From the NCBI GenBank assembly GCA_916613615.1, contig OU744724.1, positions 43,316,662 through 43,380,661 on the forward strand: a stretch of DNA of 64,000 nucleotides. The letters run 5' to 3'. Below, piece by piece: positions 57,081 through 64,000 of the stretch. Source of the stretch: Steromphala cineraria (lineage: Eukaryota; Mollusca; Gastropoda; Trochida; Trochidae). The notes under the pieces are model-generated. The model had not been told where the DNA came from and ran no database searches. It saw only the letters and a program-made list of their open reading frames with translations. Both the position numbers and the translations under genes were made by a program. Each line of letters opens with the position of its first letter. The stretch's first letter is position 1.

Positions 57081-60000
57081 TAGGATATGCCTTAAACACA
57101 GTTTTTGACATTAGGATATACTGAACCAATTAAAATAACATTTCGGTTAAAACATTTAAATTCAAATCCCTTCTTTGCATATGAGAAAGTCGGAGAGAAA
57201 ATAAGTTGGACCCTTAACTTTTGAATAGAATATTGAGTAGTTGTTGAAAACAAGAAAAAACAGAGAGAGTTCATGTTTATAAATGCATTTAATGTAGACA
57301 TATTCAACAATGTTGCCTTCCTGTATGACTACAGTCCAGCAACAACCACACTCTGCCCATGACGATGACCTACCATACACAAAACACTGACCACCCATCC
57401 AGCTCGCACCGACAGGGGAGATTACTCTGTACGGTACGAACACTTCTCAGAACGACCACATCGGAATGACATTTGATGTTATATTTTTGTGAACAAACAT
57501 GACAAAAATTACAACTTTCAAAAAGACCTCCAAACTTTGTTCTTTTATAATGCCCATCTGAAAAAATTTAATTGCATTCAAAAGATTAGTTTAATAGTTA
57601 ACATGAATACATGAGAATGATTTGAGCCTAGGCTAACATGTTTTGGTATAAGATTACCAATATATAAAATAAACAAAGATGAATGAGACTGAAGAAAAAG
57701 CGAGTGTCGTGAACATTCTTGGCTGAACTTTCTTTGTGTATAAAACATCAAAAACCACAGCATGGGATGGGATAAGATGGACTGGCAAACAGTGTCAGTA
57801 CTCATAAAACGTGTCTGCCACTTGATAAGCATTCATCACTAACACAATGTACAAAACAAATAATGGCAGTGCAGAACATAAAGAGGTTCAACATACGAGC
57901 CAACCTGAGCCCGTGGTAATGTAAAACAGTGACTTCATCAACATGTGGGATGTAAAATGGAGACTTGGGCAATTTTAGAACAAACTCAATGTTGACTAAA
58001 ACAAAGGGTCAAATTATAACACAAACATTTCAGTGACTGGACGTAACAAAAATCTTTACTTACATATCCATTAAACAAAAAAATTAGTTGCAAATTGAAC
58101 GGAGGGAGACCATAGTTCAACTACATGTGTATTGCCAAGTAAAACAGTAACAGACAATTTCAACTGAGTTACGCAACTTGTCGGGAACAAGACCATTATT
58201 TGAATCAACATACTATACATAAAATAGCAACCGTTCCGAAGCATGGCAAATTCTACAGTGCAAAGCATCTAACGAATTTTCAAAATGAAATTTGCGGTAA
58301 TATCAATCTTACTTTAGCTTTTGAACGGAATACTGGACTAAGCCAATTGTGAAACTTTGGGAAAGAGACAAAAAATTAAACCATCCTTGAAAATGCCCTG
58401 TTACCATGACGACGACGGAAACAACAAACGTTTGTCGGGAGGGCAACAACAATCTAGGTATCACAGAACATTCACCCAGCCCTGCTAGTCGTACGTATAC
58501 ACAACCCGCGGTAGCCACAGCACTGTCCACACGCCAAACTCAATGTGCAATCAGATGTTTGAAATTCTAAAATCACCTTTTCAAAATTTGATTCATTTAG
58601 GTACTAGTATTTCGTGTTTTGGTTTAGGTTTAATTTCTCATTGAGTGATATGATGGCACTGATATTTTCACAAGTGTCAACACTTAAAATCAAAATACAG
58701 GCACTTAATTTTTAAGATAAAGATCAGGGATATGACACCAAACTAAGTCTATATCTTTCAGTAGTCATGGGAAATGGAGATTTAATAAGAGTAATTAGAA
58801 CATTATTCTGATTTTCAGAAAATGATTTTTGTTTCAGCATTTAAAATGTTGACATGCTTCGTAACAATCTGAAAACTGCTAACATAAATTCCAAGACCAA
58901 GATTTTTATCACAAGGTACCAAATAGGTTTCTTCTAGTGAAATAAACAAAAATATATTGAAACACTGACTAACCTTTCACAATCTCTTAAAATCATGTAA
59001 AACACACTCAAACATTTTGATTGCTCATCGAACCTGAATACTGTATCAACATGGGAATGGACAGTGCTATAGATAGCTCTCTCAACTATGAAATAAACAT
59101 GGTTTACAAATGAATTTGTTGGACAAACATGGTAATGAGAAGACCCATTACCTCACAGCACATACACCTTACACAGAACACACAACCAAACATAAATCAC
59201 CCACCTCACTCACACTAACATTTGACACACACACTTGGAACAAACAACCACAAGACATCATGCGGGTGATGAGAAACACTGGTTTGGTCAGCGTAAATTA
59301 AACAACCTATTTAGGCAACATCGACTGATAATGTGAATTGGAGCTAAAAGATATTAATGACTTTTGACTCTTGAACAGATGAAATTGATTCATTTTTAGT
59401 GTCAGCTTGCCTTGATTGATATTCACACTTGAGAAATATAAATATTCCTTGATCTTGTAAAATTGTCGTTTTTTTAATTGAACCAATGTCTGATGAAATT
59501 AAAATTAGTTTTAGACAATGTCATTTGATCATTGATGAGTCAATTTATCCTTGATCAGAGTCAATTTATTACCTTTAATCACCTGACTCAAAGAATCAAT
59601 GCTCTTTCTAAAATACCCTTAAGTTTAAAGAATCTCAACTGGGTTTTCATAAAAAATAACTCTACAAGTCTACCAGTTGCAAATCAATGGATCTAGTATG
59701 AATTTTTTAAAGTGATTTCAACCTTTGACATAAACTGACATATATTTGTTAGGATCATGAGAGATCATCAAGCCTGTTTGAAAAGATGACGGAAGAGAAC
59801 ACGAGTTAGACTATGCTGCGGTGCGACTTAAATGCTATCTAAATATCAAATGAATGGTGCATTCTAAGCTAATTAAATAACAAACAGTATAGGAAAAGCA
59901 ACCCATAAATATTTTTTGCCTTGCTATGTTTGGTGAATAAATAAAAGATAGGGTGAAGATTATATTCTATGTCTACAGAAAAACGGTTCTTTGAAAGAAC

Positions 60001-60129
60001 AGCAGATTATTTCTTCAGCATGAGCGAGAAACTGACCATAACCATAAAGATAGACATGTACACAAGGCCGGGGAAACAAGCATGCATACATTAGTTCCCA
60101 CTACAGCAAACATCATCGAGATGAAACTT

Positions 60130-60565
60130 CAGTCTGATTAAAATCGACCGTGCTCCGAGGAATAAAATATCAAAAATATTGTCTCTATTGGGGCTCGAAC
60201 CATTCAGGATATCCTCTCCGTCTCAGTCTGAATGCACCCACCTCTCTTACATGTTGCTATAACCAGTTTAGCGCAGATAGACCCAGTCGTAAGCTATCCA
60301 ATCACATCCTCGTTTTTAAATAGCTTTAGCGGCGATTATGTATAACGAATGGAACACTAGAGTTACCTGCCCCTGAGGGATACCGAAGCTTTCACTGCGC
60401 TCCTTTCGATTGGCTAGATGAGCTTGTGTCGGAACATGCGGGCAATAGGGGTGCCTTCAGACTGTGAATGAGAGAAAAGCCGGGCTGGGTGAGGTTTGAA
60501 CCCCGCTAGAGATAATATTTTTACACTTTTTTTTCCTCGAATCACAGTCGATTTTAATCAGACTG
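60130..60565. mobile_element. 436-bp TIR element with 10-bp target duplication
   Basis: The direct repeat GATGAAACTT flanks the element exactly (60120-60129 and 60566-60575). The terminal inverted repeats begin CAGTCTGATTAAAATCGAC and run imperfectly for about 75-80 bp, including CGAGGAA-AAA and a GAACC/GGTTTGAACCCC stretch. There is no transposase. The TSD length suggests a Mutator-like origin. Confidence 0.88.
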
Positions 60566-61779
60566 GATGAAACTTATATCAGCAGAAAGCTAGGAATAAA
60601 TATTTGGCAGATATATCTGTACATGGCTATTTACACTTCAAGTGTTGTACTCTTAGTTGATAAAGAGCTAATATTGTCAATCTTCATGCAGTCTAAGTAC
60701 AAAGGAGTAAAGATTACTTGAAAAGGCATCCTCGAAGTTTCACAAGAACCCTTAAGACATTGATATTCCATACATTTAAAGGACCGACAATGAAATGATA
60801 GATTACATTTGAACATTTACAGAAAGGCCTTTATCAAAGATATTCCTCAAAGGGGTTATCATTCATATTGTAAATTCACGAAAGACGGACAACAAACTTA
60901 AATTCAAGTTATCTCCTTGCATATTTACACCTGTTCTTTGTGGTTACATCCAGCGAGAAGCTGAAAATGGTAAAGTAAGACGCGTACAAAAAGTATATCA
61001 CTCAATATTGCCGTAAGTTTGAGCATGCTTGGGGGGAAAAGTTGCAAAAACACTTTCAGACCTGCTGATCTTATAAAACATTGTGGACAACGATACACTA
61101 CAGCGAGTTCACAGAAGTAAGTTAGTATTGTAGCTCAGTGAAAGTCAAGAAAATCTCTTCCGAGAGACCTAAGGTCAATCAGATGACTTAATCCTTGAGG
61201 CAAACTTCAAGGTAGCGTGGAAGACTGTAACCTTTGGTCGCACACGATTGGAGTAAGTCACATATGGATATGAACTGTGTAGAAGTAACTTATATACACA
61301 TACAAGCGCATCCAGAGGCATCAACTCTTTTCAACAGATGAAGACTAAATTGAGATTAAGAACAGCAACGATATTGTGAATAGTTCTTATCCGATTAATA
61401 TGTTTACCCTTTGCATTGAACACTAGCAATTTTACTTCAGTCATACCATATCTTATGAAAATAACACTTCAACTCAAGCACTGTAGCACTAGTGAGGTTG
61501 TTTTTACAACCAGAGAATTACGAAATCTCAACAGAGTACTCTGCACTTAATGAACATCCAATGAAGTTGTTTGCCAGCCTTGAAACACACTGCAAGAGGT
61601 GCTTGCTTCAATGTCCTAATACCCTCTAATCAATACCCAATAGAATTATAACTAAATTGTAAATATACTAGTGTAACTCAGATTGATATACTTGAAAGAT
61701 AAATATATTCCAACTTCAATTCAATCATTGGCCATTTTGCACTTTTAAGATAATGCCTCTGCAGAGACTAAAGGTAACA

Positions 61780-61970
61780 GGAAGTAACTGTTCCTGGTAA
61801 CCGTTCCTGGCACAGAACACGGTTACCATTCCTGGTTTAGAACCTGGCAACTGGTCCTGGTAATAAACCTGGCAACTGGTCCTGGTAACCGTTCCTGGCA
61901 CCGAACATTGTTACCATTCCTAGTTTAAAACCTGGCAACGTGTCCTGGTAGAAAGCCTGGCAACCATAGC
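61780..61970. repeat. CTGGCAAC/CTGGTAAC minisatellite
   Basis: Alternating motifs such as GGTAACCGTTCCTGGCAC, GGTTACCATTCCTGGTTT and AACCTGGCAACTGGTCCTGG repeat with a higher-order period near 100 bp over about 190 bp. It lies within the presumed FBXO11 3' UTR. Confidence 0.8.
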
Positions 61971-62693
61971 AGTCGGGACTGTCAGTCAGTCTTACTGGCC
62001 TGTGTGTATGGAAGAACTGAGGTAACAGTCATGTTTAACAGACTTTGATATCATCACAACATCAGATACAACAAACTTCTACACATGTATGTACACTCAC
62101 TCTGTAACATCAAACAGGACATTAAAGCATAAATATTGTTGGTATATTTACAAAACAAGTCTTTGGTTGCAGATTTTGATGCATATGTTTTGGACACCAT
62201 AGAGAAAGGCCATGAATATAGGGAGTATATTCCAGCAGCTATCATGCAGTCAGACGGTTGATCCAGAATTCACGATCTCTTATACCACTGCTTCAGTAAG
62301 CAACACAACTGTTCAACATCAGCACTTTGGTTATCTCTACATGTCAGAGTTATCTCCCTTCCTTGCTGATTTACATGTTAGCAATTCAGGTGAACATCAA
62401 CCACGTTTGACGAACTCACATGAATATCTTGCAGATTTGATATTTCTTCAAAACCATTTCTCACGATCTCGGACTTCAAAGAAGATGTTGTGAATGCCAT
62501 CACTAGATGAATACCATGCAGTAAGAATCCTCTCACACGTAGATGTGCCTTGTGACTAATGATGATGTGATACAGCCTCTCCTCTCTACCCTTGTGATGA
62601 AGAGACTGATGTCTCGCCTCCAGTGGACTTGTTCTGACTGCCAAACATATTGGCATCATGGCAGGCAACAAGATCGACGGACAGATGCCGAGA

Positions 62694-63419
62694 TCAGTTT
62701 ACCCTTAACGTATGTGACTCCATAGGAGCTGCGGAATCGTATAGGGTGTCCGTGTCCTGTGTGGGCTCGCCCTGCAGCTGACAGGGATTGTTCAGAGTTC
62801 CCGCTCCACAGTCACAAAAGAAGCGATCGTGTCGAATAAACTCCACCTCATGGCCTGAGTGACACGTTTTGATACAGTTCACACATATAGCGTTCCTCTC
62901 TGTTGTGTTGCAAGTGCGGCATCTGGAACATAGAAGTGAAAACTGTTGGCAAGGCATCAAAGAAATAGAGTGATAATGCCTAGCATATCTTGCAACGATC
63001 ATAACTTAAGCTATGATAAGTCTCTTTGTTTCATGAAGGTAATGCTTAAACCTGTACCTTGAGTGCAATATTCTTAACGATAACTTAACATCAATCTACT
63101 TTAATAATCAATTTAGGAGTAAAATTTAGTTTAAAATGTTGATGCTACTTGATCAGAAGCTTGTTCCATAAGGTTGCTTTCAGAAAGGCAGGAAAACTCA
63201 CTATTGAACAAGTTCACACTCCAGAAAAGGCTCAAAATTTGTATTCCTCGGAACATTGTCAATTGTGAGACTAGGTATGTAGGTAAGTAGAGATGTATGA
63301 AGGTACACACCTGTAGAAGTCGTGCATGGGAAAACTTGTGTAGCTGGAGATCTTGTAGAGACACTGACCTGCACCAACTGCCTTCTCTACCATGTTGTGG
63401 TTCCCGCTAATCACGTTGT
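62694..63419 (-). CDS. FBXO11: FBXO11 orthologue, last two coding exons (5' partial)
   Basis: On the minus strand the exons are 63419-63311 and 62922-62694 (TGA at 62696-62694), joined in phase through a split Arg codon. They give 112 residues. The first exon ends the beta-helix region and reads [26 protein letters not shown]. The second is the UBR-type zinc finger with [38 protein letters not shown], and a tail ending [14 protein letters not shown]. This is the distinctive C-terminus of FBXO11, the substrate receptor of an SCF ubiquitin ligase. Vertebrate FBXO11 differs at few positions here. The F-box and CASH/PbH1 repeats lie beyond the right edge. The acceptors are TTCCAG and CCACAG. Confidence 0.94.
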
Positions 63420-64000
63420 CTGTGGATAGAAGAGTAAAGAGATAACTCAGGTGTCAACAACATTCAAGCTTATCTTTAAAAAGATTTGATATTGATACAG
63501 AACATTTATTTATAAATAATTATCACAATTCAAGAGTTCAGTCATGGCAATGAAAGTGTTTGTTTTTCAGGTATCAAGGTAAGCAATCATGTGGGTACAA
63601 TGTATGTCAGTATGTCGGTATGTAAGAAAGTAGAGGTGTATATACTGTTGTAACCACTTATCACTTTTTTAATTGATAGAAGGACACAGGGATTATCTTA
63701 CATTTATACATAATTGAAACCTTCTTCAAACTTTGTTTGATCTCCTTTCTAAATATAATTTTGTAATACGTCTTTCCATTTGAAATAGAACATTACAAAT
63801 TAACTTTTATATTTAAACAATATTCATTGCATAACAGACCTGTGTGGCTAATATTCAAGAATCAGGACAATATAATGCCAAAGGCCAAAGATGAACTGTC
63901 CTTGAATATCATGTGAAAAGCACTTAGATGGTTAGATATCTCTGTGTTAATTATTCTGATCTTCATAATGTCACAGTTAAAACTTCATATAAGTTACCAA
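63420..64000 (-). other. FBXO11 intron sequence at the window edge
   Basis: AT-rich sequence with no further exon seen. The next upstream FBXO11 exon must end with one base of a split Asp codon and lies beyond 64000 or was not recognised. Confidence 0.6.

Larger units (their letters stand above)
56021..62693. other. Spacer and presumed FBXO11 3' UTR
   Basis: I see no supported coding exon. It holds a TA dinucleotide run (56499-56522), MITEs at 56919-57080 and 60130-60565, a dispersed palindrome near 58630-58700, and a CTGG-rich minisatellite at 61780-61970. The FBXO11 mRNA must continue to the left from 62694, but its poly(A) site could not be placed. GC-richer patches at 57310-57460 and 58400-58530 have minus-strand open frames with no recognisable motif. 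Confidence 0.5.

Noticed and set aside
57162..57443. Minus-strand open frame with several Cys and Trp in a GC-richer patch
   Set aside because: Not recognisable as any family, no splice context, and it lies in the presumed FBXO11 3' UTR.
58309..58530. Minus-strand 73-codon open frame
   Set aside because: Low-complexity hydrophobic translation of UTR-like sequence with no motif.
62212..62725. Overlapping open frames on both strands next to FBXO11
   Set aside because: They lie in the 3' UTR or antisense to the last exon; only the minus-strand frame ending at 62694 is conserved.

Overview
This is an animal nuclear contig, most likely from a mollusc or another lophotrochozoan. It is AT-rich, its genes have many introns with GT-AG junctions, and more than half of it is non-coding. 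It is crowded with small terminal-inverted-repeat elements (MITEs), tRNA-derived SINEs and a GTCCG-rich fold-back element of a kind I associate with bivalve and gastropod genomes. I could not run a search, so no species is claimed. There are no operons, CRISPR arrays or bacterial features, and most short open frames are non-coding.

Four genes can be supported. (1) 15107-38360, plus strand: at least 19 exons (750 visible residues, 5' end not found) encode a large N-glycosylated single-pass membrane protein. I do not recognise it as a named protein. It ends with a nearly complete phytocyanin-like cupredoxin domain that has kept its disulfide cysteines but lost the copper ligands, then one transmembrane helix and an 18-residue tail. 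Upstream are segments resembling CHRD (chordin-type) modules. The first visible exon resembles the last strand of an AA15-type lytic polysaccharide monooxygenase (LPMO). This gene is the best candidate for something undescribed. (2) 44131-45045, minus strand: one coding exon for a 304-residue mpaB/rubber-oxygenase (DUF2236) family protein. (3) 47610-54608, plus strand: nine exons for a 273-residue phytanoyl-CoA-dioxygenase-type Fe(II)/2-oxoglutarate oxygenase. Genes 2 and 3 are divergent, about 2.6 kb apart, and in both a splice acceptor AG directly precedes the ATG. (4) 62694-63419, minus strand: the last two exons of FBXO11, including its C-terminal UBR-type zinc finger; the rest lies beyond the right edge.

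Layout: 1-2128 is the 3' part of a fold-back element carrying a 146-bp tandem repeat, and a second, complete copy lies at 6471-8123. 2129-15106 is otherwise gene-poor. 15107-39040 is gene 1; its introns hold SINEs, an ACTC array and a 4.67-kb element with AACGTTTC-rich inverted termini. 39041-43780 is repeat-rich and holds two clean MITEs. 43990-56020 holds the divergent oxygenase pair. 56021-62693 is repeats plus the presumed FBXO11 3' UTR. The four genes show no evident shared pathway; genes 2 and 3 are both predicted metal-dependent oxygenases and may share a promoter region.
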